Assembly: GCF_964355755.1 (NCBI RefSeq) | Contig: NC_092674.1 | Span: forward strand, 1,121,001-1,185,000 | Origin: Antedon mediterranea | Lineage: Eukaryota > Echinodermata > Crinoidea > Comatulida > Antedonidae | Direction of reading: 5' to 3' | DNA: 64,000 nt | Shown: positions 37,188 to 48,808 of the stretch, piece by piece | Numbering within the stretch: the stretch's first letter is position 1 | Layout of the letters: each line of letters opens with the position of its first letter | Position numbers and translations under genes: made by a program | Notes under the pieces: generated by a model | What the model saw: only the letters and a program-made list of their open reading frames with translations | Database searches by the model: none | What the model was told of the DNA's origin: nothing

Positions 37188-40100
37188 CTAATAACGAAAA
37201 TTTGGTCGCAGGTCAAGATAATCTGTGTCGTAAGGAGTGTAAGATGGCGGTGGAGGGTTATTTTCCCACAGACCTGGGTGCTGGGGGTGCTGCTGCTGTT
37301 GCTGTTGTTGTTGTCGTTGGTGTCGTTTTGGTCGTCGTTTTTGTTTTCTTTGTTGTTGTTGTTGTTGTTGTTGTTGCGGTGGTAGTTTCGTTACATAGAA
37401 AGCGGTATCGTCCTGGAGGTGAACTTGATGCTGAGGAGGAGGCATCGCTTTCAGATATGGTGACTCTGTTGCAGCTGCGGCTGCGCCGATACTTGATTCG
37501 TACGTCGGTGGTGGTTTCAACATGTCACCTAATGCTTCGTAGATATGATTGTGATCTCCACCGTTTAATTGTGCAATGCCCGTCTCGTATTGATTTGGAG
37601 ATACAGTGTTACAAACGACTGGTTTTGTTCTGAAAGAACAGAGACATAAAGAAAATAATTATTATATAAAATAGTGACGATTGTTTTAATAGCGTGTGCG
37701 ACGCATGGTAGGAAGGATTTGGGAGCAAACGTCACAACGCGTACGTACATGGTTTGTTGTTTGTACGTAAGCGTCGTGACGTTTGCTCCCAAACCCTTCC
37801 CATCATGCATTGTGTAAGCTATTTGCGATAAACCTTATAGGAAAACGTATTTAATGGTGAATGATCATAATTTGAAAAGTAATATTTAAATACATGGACA
37901 TGAAAGCTAGGTTTCCACTCCAGGAGGAAACGTAAGAACGACGCCCCAACGCAAAAGAATTGACTAATCTCAAGTGACAGTACGAATAATTCATCGCTTG
38001 ATTGGTCTAAGCTAAGCGTTGCGACTTAAGCTCTGTCTACACTATCACATAGCATGTGACAACAAATGTGATGTGCCCATAATTTTATATGGACGTGATG
38101 ATGTCATATCACTACCATATTTAAGCATATCACCATATTATTATTGGGGTAGGCCTACATCACATTTTTTTGTCACATAAAGTTTGATAGTGTAGACAGA
38201 GCTTTACGTCCTTCCGTCGCGTTGTAGTGGGAACCAAGTTTTTATCTAACCAGTGAAATTTCACACTTCCCTGGTATAGTACGTAAAATGGCGACGGTAA
38301 TACAAAGTGACGTCACATCTTACCTTTCCTTTCCACAACAACAGAAAAGAACAACAATAAACACCATTAATAAAACTAATACAGATCCACCAGCGGCAAT
38401 TGCGATGATAAGAAAATCAATTCCTAAACAGAAGAAAAAAATGACCAGTTTGTTCTTATTTAATTTTTGTTACTAGTAGGTCTTGTCCGGCACTATTGTG
38501 TAATTAACCGATAGGCTTTCTAGAATAAAAAGTTTATTTAAAAAGTAAACTTTTCTATCGTCATCATTTTACAAATACGGCCTGTGATTATTCTTCGTTG
38601 ATTGATCAGTTATAATATGAAATAGGAGGTGTTTTCGTTTATGTGATTTACATTGTATGTTTTATTTACTTACCGCCAGGTCCTTCCGTTGGTTCCAATT
38701 CTGTTAATAAAATAATATTCTATTATCATTATATCACGTTTTTAGTTGGTTAAATTTGCTAATAATGTTTTAAGACGATCTATGTTGTTTCATATTTAAG
38801 GATTTAAATGTAAAAAAAATGTGATTAAAGGCGTGATTAAGAAAAGCAGGATCCTTTTTATTTCCGATATTCATTCCTCTTTGAAAAAAAACTTACCTTT
38901 TTGGCGGTTGGTCGATGCTGCCGCAGCAGAATAGAATGTAGTCATAGCATCAGTCGTAGGACCAATCGTAGTAGGAACTATAAAAAGCAACAGATTGCGA
39001 GAGTGTAATTATTATTACATAAATAGTTGATAACTATGTCAGATTATCTTCAAATATCGGAATTAATTGATGATGCACATTTTCACTTGACGGAACAGTA
39101 ACAGTAATCAATCCCGTTAAATATTAATCTAAGCTTTAGTTCACACAGTAAGCGCATCGCAAGTAATTTGACCAATCACGACGTGACATGGATTAAGTGT
39201 CGCTTGTGATTGGTCAACTCACTTGCGTTGCGTGTACGCGTCCTTGTGTTGCGTCGGGGTAAACAAAGATTACGTGACTACTGAGTTAGTAAGTCACAGT
39301 TACTGTTAGTTGTTTTTCATATTTCATCTTTGTATGAACTACCGGTATATATATTGGTGTTTTTATATCTTTTATGTCTGTATTAAAAGGTTACACGCAA
39401 TCTGATAATTGGCCACAAGTTGTAACGTTGCTATATTTGGAGTATATAAAAGTATATAACCAAACAAATAGAAAATACATTTAATAATTAATTACCAACT
39501 ATCGGTTGAGAAGATTCATCAAATATGTCGATAGCAGAAACAGAGTAGTTGAGCTTCAAATAGCCTTCGTGATCGCCAGTCTCCTTGTAAAGCGCTTCAA
39601 CAATCCCCTTTTCCTTTCCTTCGACCAAACGTGACCCGGCTAACACTATGAAATCCTAAAATACAAATATTCTAATGAAATCAAAACAGAACACTGGAAC
39701 TACTTTATACTGATACTGTGATAATGTGATACATCAAAACACAAACGTTTGTACGCATGCGCGAATTAAAGAAGAAGAATTATTAATTTGTACACTCATG
39801 AATTTTGCTGAACAAAATATTTTTTTTTTAAAGAAGATGCGCATCAAACTTGTTTGAGTTAAAGGTCAGTTAAAGCATATCCGATTATTTTTTCGATAAA
39901 AGTTGTGTTAGACCAAATATAAATATGTATATTCAGAACAATTTGACACAAAAGCAAATATTTATGACAATTTTGACCCCGATTTTGGGCATGTTTGCCC
40001 CGGATAGCAAATTTTGCACACATCTCATGTTGTTACTTGGGGTAAAATTATTCTATAAGAATTGAGATACTCTTTCCTAAATTAAATGCATACAAATCTG

Positions 40101-43100
40101 ACCAAAGTCCTTAAACTAAAAGTCTTAATACGAAAAAGTGGAACAGATTTTCCTTTGTAAATTGTGATTTTATTTTTATTGTTTCAATGACTTGTGCTGC
40201 CTTTGTATGATTATATATTATTATTTTTTTTTAAAATAAAGATACCGAGATAGCAATGATATGGCAGAGGAACGAGTAGTACGGAATGTTGACTTGATTT
40301 TACCTGGTAAATGGTGATGTCTGATGCCGGATTCATACTTCTACCAACGGCTGTCTGTCCAGTACCGTCATAATTAACAGAATAAACAAGAGTATCATCT
40401 TTGCCCGCAATGTAAATTCTGTAAAAACAAAATCAGACAACCAAACAATCAAAGTTTCATCGGATTTAAATACAGAACGTTGCATAAACTAAATTTGGAG
40501 AAAATGATTATGATTTCAAAGCATCCATACATTGATTATCATCATCATTTTTAATTTCCACTAGTTAACCGCACCTCACGCAAGTGACAGTTTGAATGAC
40601 TGGATGATCAATCGTGATTGGTCAACCCACTTGCGCTGTGTCAAAGTGCGTCAATGCATATTGAAGTTCTGTCTACACTATTAAACTTTTTTAACAAAAA
40701 ATGTGATGTGATTTGCCCAATATGGTAGTGATGTTATATCATTATGTCCATATATTGGCACATCACATTTTGTTGTCACATAAAGTTCGATAGTGTAGAC
40801 AGAGCTTTAGTGTTACCTTTCGTGATCGTGATCTAAAGCTATTCCAGAAGGTTGTTGTAGAGTGGTCAGCACAAGGATTTGTCGATTTGTACCATCTAAA
40901 TCACACCTTACGATTTTGGCAGGGAATGTCTCTTCTGTCCAAAATATAAACCTAACAAAAAACAAACAAAATGGTGTAGAAATACACAACACTTTATACC
41001 CTTTAAATCATATTATATAAAAAATGAAATTATTATCTGTTACCCTGCGTTTGGATCCACTGCTATAGCCGTTGGTTTATTGACGTCATAAAAGAGCACA
41101 CTATATTTTTCGGAAAGATATGAATTCTTCGCCAAAATATTTTGTTGATAATCAACCCAGTATACTTCATCGGATACCCAATCAACCGCCATACCTGTAA
41201 AAATGCATTCAATTATTCAAAGAAACTATTATTGCGTGTTTGTGTCTAAATGAACGGTCAGACTGCTAACAGGATACCTAATCGACTCCTATACAATCCT
41301 CACTAAATTCAGCTAGCACTCCTGCTGGACAGTTTTTGAAGCAGAATTGGACAAGTATTGGTCAAACAAGGACTAATAGGCCTACCAATCTGGGATCCGA
41401 GGCAAATCTTGATTGTAGGTATCAAAATTGGAACTAGCCTATTTTTTTATATACCAACACTACAACAATACGTTCCAATACCAACACCCTCGAACCATTA
41501 ACTTTTCTAGAAATCTGGGCCAAATGGGTGGATGTGACTAGTACTTTTGAATACCCCTTATAATAAACACAAATAAAATACCGTCAACATGACCGATTCC
41601 TTCACGAATTGGAACAGCAAAGTTCCCTTCTTGCAATCTTACAACATAGATAGAGTCCTCATCAGCGAAAAAAACCAGATTCGCACGTATGGCAACAGTT
41701 AATGCCGTGACTGTTGCATCTAAAAAATCACCTGTGTATTGCAGTTTATCCTCAGAGTCAAAATGTAGAAGAGAGGGTATGAATCGGGACAAAACGTTTG
41801 TACCTATTACATAGAATGGTGGTTGAAGAATGGTATCGTCTGAAAAGAGAAGATATTTGAAATTATTTTAAGTTGAAGAGTTGTTTTACGCTCTCCATAA
41901 TTGAAAATGACAGTAATTCTGCTCTAAACGTTGATTTAAGTAATTTAACAAATCACGCTCGTATAAATGTCGTTAATTTTAATTCCGCATTTTGTCGATT
42001 AACGTTCTTTACTCGTGAAATAATTTAGATTGTCTCAAACTCTAACCTACCGATCAAACACGTTCCGTCTGGAAGCAACTCGTAGTTGATTTTACAGACA
42101 CACTCGTGGTTGCCATCTCGTGCTGATACGCAAGCATGACTACAAGTGTGGGTCACACAAGGTACTGAAATGAATTGACACCAATTATAAAGGTATTAGA
42201 CTCTCTGCGGACAATTTGAAATACAATTTGAATACTATAAAAATATTATAATGAATAATTTGAGGTGGTACAAAATTAACTACATAAAAATAATTTTAAC
42301 TGAAAAATGCTTACATTTTTCTGGTATAGGTTGAACACTAGTACCTGCTACAGAAATATCGAATACTTTAACTTCGTTAGGAAATTGCTGTTGAAATACC
42401 TGATTATTCGACGCAGTTTTGTTATAGCAGCGGATATAGGTTTCTAAAGATTCTACTAAAATCACATATATGTAGTTCTTAAAGGGAAGAGAAGAAAAGA
42501 GAAAGGTAAAACATTATGAATGTTGGTAAAATTCCTTTTTGTAAACTTTTTCAATCCTCTGTAAATGACTCAATAGTTCCAATGTTGTGGAAAAAATCAA
42601 CAATCATGCCCATTCCCAAAAAACCAAATCCCAAGGAAATGAATGACCTTAGACCTGTGGCCCTTACATGTGTACCAATGAAGTGTTTAGAAAAAATTGT
42701 TAAAAGTAAGCTAGTTGCCTCAGTGGAGAATCTGCTAGATATAAATCAATTTGCATATCGTCCAAACAGGTGTGTTGATGATGCAGTGCTTCTGCTCCTT
42801 AATAATGTTTCTGAGCACCTAGAGAAAAAAGGTTGCTTTGCGAGAATTCTTTTTGTTGATTTCTCTAGTGCATTCAATAATATTCAACCATATTATGTTC
42901 TGGCTAATAAGCTTATCGATTTAGAAGTTAACCCACTGATTATAAAATGGCTACTTAATTTTTTAAAAGATAGAGAACAGCGTGTTAAGCTTAATCACAC
43001 GTTGTCCTCGTTGTTGAAAGTTAACACGGGCGTTCCACAAGGTTGTGTGTTATCACCTTTATTGTATACAATATACACAAATGATTGTAAGTCAAATAAT

Positions 43101-46100
43101 ACAAAAACTGAGATTATTAAATATGCAGACGACACTGCTCTGATTGGTTATCTGGATTCAAAAGATGATTCAATGACAGGCTTCTTAGACAGTATTAATA
43201 TTTTTCACAAATGGTGTAAAGATAATTTTTTAGATCTAAATATAAATAAAACTAAAGAGATGGTTTTTGATTTTCGGAAGAAGATAAACTACCTTTCCAA
43301 GATCAAAATCAATGGTGAGACCATTCCGGAAGTTAAAACTTACAAATATTTAGGGGTTGAAATTGATAATAAACTTAAATTTGATGCAAATAGTAGGTGC
43401 ATATACAATAAATTACAAAAACGTCTCTTCTTTCTACGCAAATTAAACTCTTTTAAGATTGACCGTACTATTTTACAACTTTTTTATACTTCTATCTTAA
43501 ACAGTGTACTTAGTTTTTGCCTAATATGTTATTATGGTAATTCACGTTTTAAAGATAGACTTTTACTTAATAAAATAGTTAAACAAGGCAGTAAAATAGT
43601 AGGCTCTGAACAAATTCAACCTGAAGTTTTATATAAGGAATTAGTAATTAAAAAATTGAAAATTATTTTAAAAGACCACGCTCATCCTCTGCACTATAAA
43701 TTTAACAAAAGTCAACGTTGTGACAGACTCCTTCAAAGAAAAATTAAAACAAATAGATATGGCAATTCATTCGTCCCTGCCGCTATACGATTATATAATG
43801 AATGATAATATCATTCATTATATAATCGTATAATCGTATTTTATGCGCTAGTTTTATTTTTTGTAGTATTTTAAATCGACTTTTTAGGATTTTATATGTA
43901 TATTTTGTATGGCTTTTTTTTTTTATCGTATTTTATATTTTATGTACTGTATCCATTTTATATTTGTATGTACTGTACTTTTGAAAAGGCCAACAGAGTT
44001 TCCCCATGGGGATAATAAAGTTTTAATTGAATTGAATTGAATTGAATTGAAAAAGACAGAAGATCCACTTACTTCGACAACTTTAATGCTCTAAAGTATA
44101 TGTGATATTACGTGATAAATACAAAGAAAATACCAGGAGAGAAGTGTAAGAGAGAAAATTCACTTACTTCGTCAACTGTGATACTCTTAAATTCACCATG
44201 TGGCAAAGACACAGAAACCTCTACTCGCCTTCCACTTCCATCAAGATCAGCGGATTCTATTTTATTTTCAACGTTGCTGATATCAATCCAATAAATTCTA
44301 TAACCAAATTGGAAAATGTAAATCAACTAGCGAAAGAAAAAGGGATTCTGAACAATTTCCAATGCAAGATTCAAGTCATTTTATTGGTACACTTTAAAAT
44401 GGAAATTTTTTCTTTGCATAATTAAGACAATAAAACAACAAAGGAAAATACATCAAATTGCAAAAGGCAATGTTAAAATACTATTTATATGAATATCCAA
44501 TCGGAAAATAATAAGCTAACTTTACTTTAACTTTGCATTAAAAAAAAAAGAAGAAGGACTTAGTACTGTTTTTTATATAATGTTTTTAATCCTGAATTAT
44601 TTATAGACTTTTATCATCTGTTTATTTAGTAAGTTATAACTATTTATTTGAATAAGAAAGTTTTATGTTTAATTAAATTATTTAGTTGAAATATGTTATA
44701 AAAGAAAAAATTGACAACAAATTATTTATAGACTTTGTTTTTAAGAAAAAAGAAAAAGTAGATTTATTTTTATTACATCATGAAATTATTTATAGTTTGT
44801 TCTTAAGAGAAATGTATATTATATATTATTATTATTATTTAAAAAGTGTTATTATTTTAAGCTATTTTTTAAATTGAAATATGAAAGTGTTCAATAAAAG
44901 CACTGTTTTTTATATGATGTTTTTTTAATCTTGAATTATTTATAGAACTTTTATCATCTGTTTATTTAGTTTACTTTAGTTTAAATCTGGTATAAAGTTA
45001 ACTTCATCAACTAGTCCTAGTTTTTCACGGTTTTTTTTACAGTTTCGGTTAGGCCTACCTGGACGCTGACTACGGGGCTGACTACTAAAGAGACTGTTAT
45101 TGGAATCCCTGAGTTTCACAAACCTCAGTAAACTATGATATTTTTCTGCAGTTAGCCGAAGTTTGTCATCTGGTTTATACTAGCAAACTTGTCTTGCCAA
45201 ATCAAAGAGTTTATTTAAGTTCGCAAACTGTAAAGTTTGCTAGACTGGTTTCAGGTTAGTGAGTAAGGTTGCTAATTTAAATCTCCAATTTCAGAGAAAC
45301 CAACATACCTGTTAGTTGTGACATCCACAGTAATAGATTTTGGTTCATTCAAATTTGTTGAAATAAGTGCTTTTCGACTTTTTCCTGACATTGATGATCG
45401 CTCGATTTTTGATGGATTTCCAATTTCAGTCCAAAATAGATACCTTTAAGAAAAGATTGCTATTTTAAATATATAGAAGTTTGAATAACTTTTATTGATC
45501 TACTGTAACTACAAATTAAAATCTAATACTTTATTACCCGCTCAATTAAATATTAAATGCATGAGCCATAACATGAAAGCCCACCTAGAAGTGGTCTAAA
45601 TGTCTTTCAAGCAGACAATTCCTGGTTCGAATCTTGGTTGGGGCGGCTTTCTTTAAACTTAACTCCCACTACATAGTCCGCAGTTGTCGCTTTCGGACAT
45701 CGACTTCTCGCACCAACCGGTACTTTCTCTCCTTCCTTCCACAAGTCATTCAACTTTTTATTAACAATTTTTAACGTAACGAATGATTTGCAATAAGTTT
45801 ATTGTTAAATTTTTACTCATGTTTTATGACGTTCTCTTCCTGTTTTGTAATTGTTTATCTTTTGTATTTTACATAAATTTATATATTTGTAAAACAAGCA
45901 ATACATTTCCGAAAGAATTAATAAAAGATAATTTGATTTGAATTTGATTTTGATTTGATTTGATTTAAAAATTTATTTATTTAGACAGTTTGGAGTTCCA
46001 TTCCTGTACACTCTAAATAACATTTAATACTATTTATCGAACAATGCGTATTAGGTCATGGTTAGTTGATCCTCCAATAACCCAGCAAATTGTGTAACTA

Positions 46101-47966
46101 AAAATGTTTTGTTCATGAAATGCACTATTTAATGGTTGGCTAATTCTGTCAATGGATCTGCTTAAGTTTCAGGACTTACTAGGTTATTTCCTTATTTTTC
46201 TTACGTAAGTAAACAATGATAGGCACCAACCACGAATGGTATTCGTTGGCGCCCAATGGAAAGACAATAACATAAAAGATTGTATTTATAGAACCAATTT
46301 ACTGTATATTATACAGTTGATGGGCTTAAGTGAGTATGTGTCCAATAGAAATCTATATTACTGTATTATTATTATTAGTTTGCACAAATAAAGTACGTGA
46401 TTGCGTGCTACAGCTGGTGAATCATTTCAACGTACATGACGTGTTTTTACCTTTAAAATATCTTGTTCCCACTTGGACGCAACACAATAACGTAAGCGCG
46501 CACCACAAGTAACTTGACCAATCGCGACCTCAAGATTCACCCGGACTGTCGCTTCTGATTGATCGAATTGCTTTGCGCCTTGTCATTGCATTGCGTCCAA
46601 GTGGGAACCAACCAATAATAATGCTTCAAAATGAAGGAACAATTCTTACCCTTTAAGAGGATGACATGCTATGCCAGAAGGCCTCTCAAGTCCGGTATCA
46701 GCAATCAATATTTCTGCACTTCCAAAATCATAACCTGTCATTTTGATCCAATTGTACCCCTCATCAACCCAGTACACATTTTTCGCCAACCAGTCAATTG
46801 CTAAACCGTCCACTCTACCTGATGTACCACTTTCAATGGTGTGTGCAAAACCACCGATGAGATCATCACTTAAGTAAATCCTATGGTACTCGGTATCATG
46901 GAAGGTGACATTCCCTGTACTATAATCGGCAGCTAACACGTTCCAATTGTGGATAAGTGACAAGTAGGCTGCAGAGTGGTTGTTCGCAAAGTCAGTCTTA
47001 GAGATGTTTTGATTAACAGGAATCCAACCAATATACGCTACTGCATACTTGTTATCATACAATGCCATGTACAAAGTGTTGTTCCCACTATCTTGTTCTT
47101 GTTCATCTGTAGGTAAAATAGGAATGTATCAGTTTCAGTACGTCCCTTCCCTCATCATTTTTAAGCCGCATTGGCCCTAATTTAGCTGCTGTTGATTTAT
47201 AAATTGTCATATTATTCAAACGAACATTTAATTTCTCATGTAAATTATATGAGCGCGGAGGTAATGGTGTCGGAGCATATTTTAAATGTTTGGTATATCA
47301 GCCTATAGCATAGCTTCTCACATAAAACTTTAAATAAAAACAAATTCAACTTCCTTAGTTTTCTGTAAACCAAGGAAGAGTAAACTGTATTTATGTCTTT
47401 GTTTCTGAATGTTGTCTGTGTGTATAATGTAAATGGTATCCAAACTAAGATCACCCGCTTCTATTGGTATTGTGTGTAAATAAATTTTGAAACAGAATCT
47501 CTGGTAAAACCAATAGATGGACTAGTACAGATTAACATAATAAATTAAAAAAAAAAAGAAATTAAAACAAACGAAATTAAAGATGTGGGGGAAAATGCAT
47601 CTATATACAAATACAAATAATGAGATGGAAGTCATAGTTTTGATCGTTTCTAGATTGTCAGGAATGATCTCTCATTATACTTGATATAATAGTGTCAATC
47701 TTATTGGAGTTACTTTCAATCATACCCGACTCTAACCTCCTTCATGTTTCGTAAAGTAATAGTAAATATAAATAATCGTTGCGGCCTTACAACACACTTG
47801 ATATACGAAGCACTAGGTAGGCCTATAAATTATTGTCCTACTATACAAAATTACATAATGTACAGTACTAATACAAATTGGCTTACTTACACGTAACTGG
47901 AATACACGATGATAATATTAACGTACAAAGCGCCGCGTAAATGACGCGTAGGCCTACACGCGGCAT
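37188..47966 (-). CDS. LRP-like YWTD beta-propeller transmembrane receptor, copy b (15 exons, 847 aa)
   Basis: Exons on the minus strand: 47966-47891, 47106-46650, 45443-45309, 44297-44168, 42477-42315, 42164-42051, 41839-41582, 41194-41044, 40951-40817, 40418-40304, 39655-39496, 38977-38897, 38700-38674, 38423-38324, 37629-37188. The total of 2,544 nt stays in frame with GT-AG borders. Architecture equals copy a: signal peptide, YWTD propeller, EGF-like module, second YWTD propeller, stalk, transmembrane helix with a CCC end, and a polyglutamine tail with PPTY and PPSY. Differences include a stalk longer by seven residues, a propeller-1 exon shorter by two, and shorter Q tracts. Exon 7 differs at about 22 of 71 compared residues and the first 85 or so residues of exon 2 at about 20, while exon 10 and the end of exon 2 are virtually identical. 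A LINE lies in intron 4, antisense to the gene. Confidence 0.88.
37908..38237. mobile_element. MITE family A with nested family B (right copy)
   Basis: Orthologous to 2068-2398. The nested family B element is at 38029-38203 between TTA repeats (38026-38028, 38204-38206). Its presence in both gene copies dates it before the duplication. Confidence 0.7.
39128..39270. mobile_element. MITE family A-like insertion in intron 11 of copy b
   Basis: AAGCTTTAGTTCACAC... to ...GTTGCGTCGGGGTAAAC, with inner arms ACCAATCACGACGTGA and TGTGATTGGTCAACTCAC. Copy a has no counterpart between its exons 11 and 12, so it is copy-specific. Confidence 0.65.
40560..40806. mobile_element. Adjacent MITE A fragment and MITE B in intron 9 of copy b
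   Basis: A worn family A segment (about 40560-40660, with CACGCAAGTGACAG and TGATTGGTCAACCCACTTG) is followed by a family B element, 40665-40806 (AGTTCTGTCTACACTAT ... ATAGTGTAGACAGAGCT). Copy a has a different MITE in this place. Confidence 0.65.
42525..44050 (+). mobile_element. CR1/L2/Rex1-like LINE, 5'-truncated, with intact RT frame
   Basis: An uninterrupted frame (42516-43808; its first codons may be flanking intron) encodes a reverse transcriptase: MNDLRPVALT, NQFAYRPNRCVDDA, FVDFSSAFNNI, GVPQGCVLSPLLY, catalytic YADD, and KYLGVEI. It runs to a natural-looking C-terminus (AAIRLYNE, stop). The 3' end has the stem CCCCATGGGG followed by AATAAAG and a short ATTGA/TTGAA tandem tail rather than poly(A), as in the CR1/L2 group. 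ORF1 and endonuclease are absent, so it is a dead-on-arrival copy. It lies antisense in intron 4 of receptor copy b and is absent from copy a. The intact frame suggests recent insertion. Confidence 0.87.
44565..44970. repeat. Pair of ~67-bp direct repeats, 337 bp apart
   Basis: ACTGTTTTTTATATAATG...TCATCTGTTTATTTAG at about 44565 recurs at about 44902 with few changes. It lies in intron 3 of receptor copy b within very AT-rich DNA. A single-copy counterpart was not found in copy a. Confidence 0.6.
45585..45970 (+). mobile_element. tRNA-derived SINE in intron 2 of copy b
   Basis: A-box-like TGGTCTAAATG (about 45593-45603) and B box GGTTCGAATC (45624-45633) have normal tRNA spacing. They are followed by a ~300-bp body and a 3' tail of TTTGA/TTGAT repeats near 45935-45965. 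The tail type suggests mobilisation by an L2/CR1-like LINE (inference). Copy a has only a remnant (7655-7795). Confidence 0.65.
46468..46612. mobile_element. MITE family A in intron 2 of copy b
   Basis: It has both ends, GTTCCCACTTGGACGCAAC and GCGTCCAAGTGGGAACC, and is the better preserved counterpart of 8245-8402. Confidence 0.72.
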
Positions 47967-48808
47967 CTTGCGATGTCAGTCTTGGTGTTTAATTCGAGGA
48001 AATAAATATATTATTTTTATTGCGTTTCAGAAATGGTGACAATTATATCTGTGCGACACTGAAAGTCATTCAACCGCGATGAAAGAATAAAAATTGTGTA
48101 ACAATATAGAACAAAGAATTCCAAGATGTAATTGTAACATGGGATCTTCACAACCAATAGGTACCAGTCCATATAGTGTACGGTGTCATTCTTTGCTTTC
48201 ATACACAGGGTCCATACTAGTAACAATAACGAAAACCATAGAGATATTATAGTTCACTATCTCTATGCATCAACAAAGATATTTGTTTATTTATTTAATC
48301 ACAGTCTTGTTTACAAGACCAGCCAATTTTGGCTTATGAGTAAACAAATATATAAATTAATAACAATTAAAATAGACACAGATAAAAAAAAAAATAACAA
48401 AAATATATATACTGTATATGTAAATAAATATGTTTAAAATTACTTGTTACAAACAATGATGGAGTGACGCAAGATATGTCTGTTACATGAGTAGGCCTAT
48501 TATACAGGAAAAGCTATGTTTAACAACTCTGACGTCATTGAACAAAATGCGCAGTTGAAAAGAAAATCGCACGATGTTCTCTGGTTTTATTCGATCCCAA
48601 AGTAAGCAGTGGGCACAATGTGATAATTGCTACATGGTTTAGTCAAGACTACTTCGTGAAATATTTTTTGTGTAGGCAAAAGTGAATGACATTATTGTTA
48701 TACAAAATGAGCTATTCAAAGTTTGATTTTATTCATCTTTATTTTTCAGGTTTTGGGGAACAAAAAAACAAATCCTCAACTATAACATAAATTTTGATTT
48801 AAACAGAT
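47967..48808. promoter_or_regulatory. Intergenic region between receptor copy b and RPP38
   Basis: About 840 bp separate the receptor start codon from the RPP38 stop codon. It should hold the receptor promoter and the RPP38 3' UTR. Two TTTATT motifs (minus-strand AATAAA, 48728-48733 and 48738-48743) lie 65-85 nt past the RPP38 stop and are candidate polyadenylation signals. A short hairpin (CATAGAGATATTATAG...CTATCTCTATG) lies near 48238-48268. No TATA box was identified with confidence. Confidence 0.45.
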
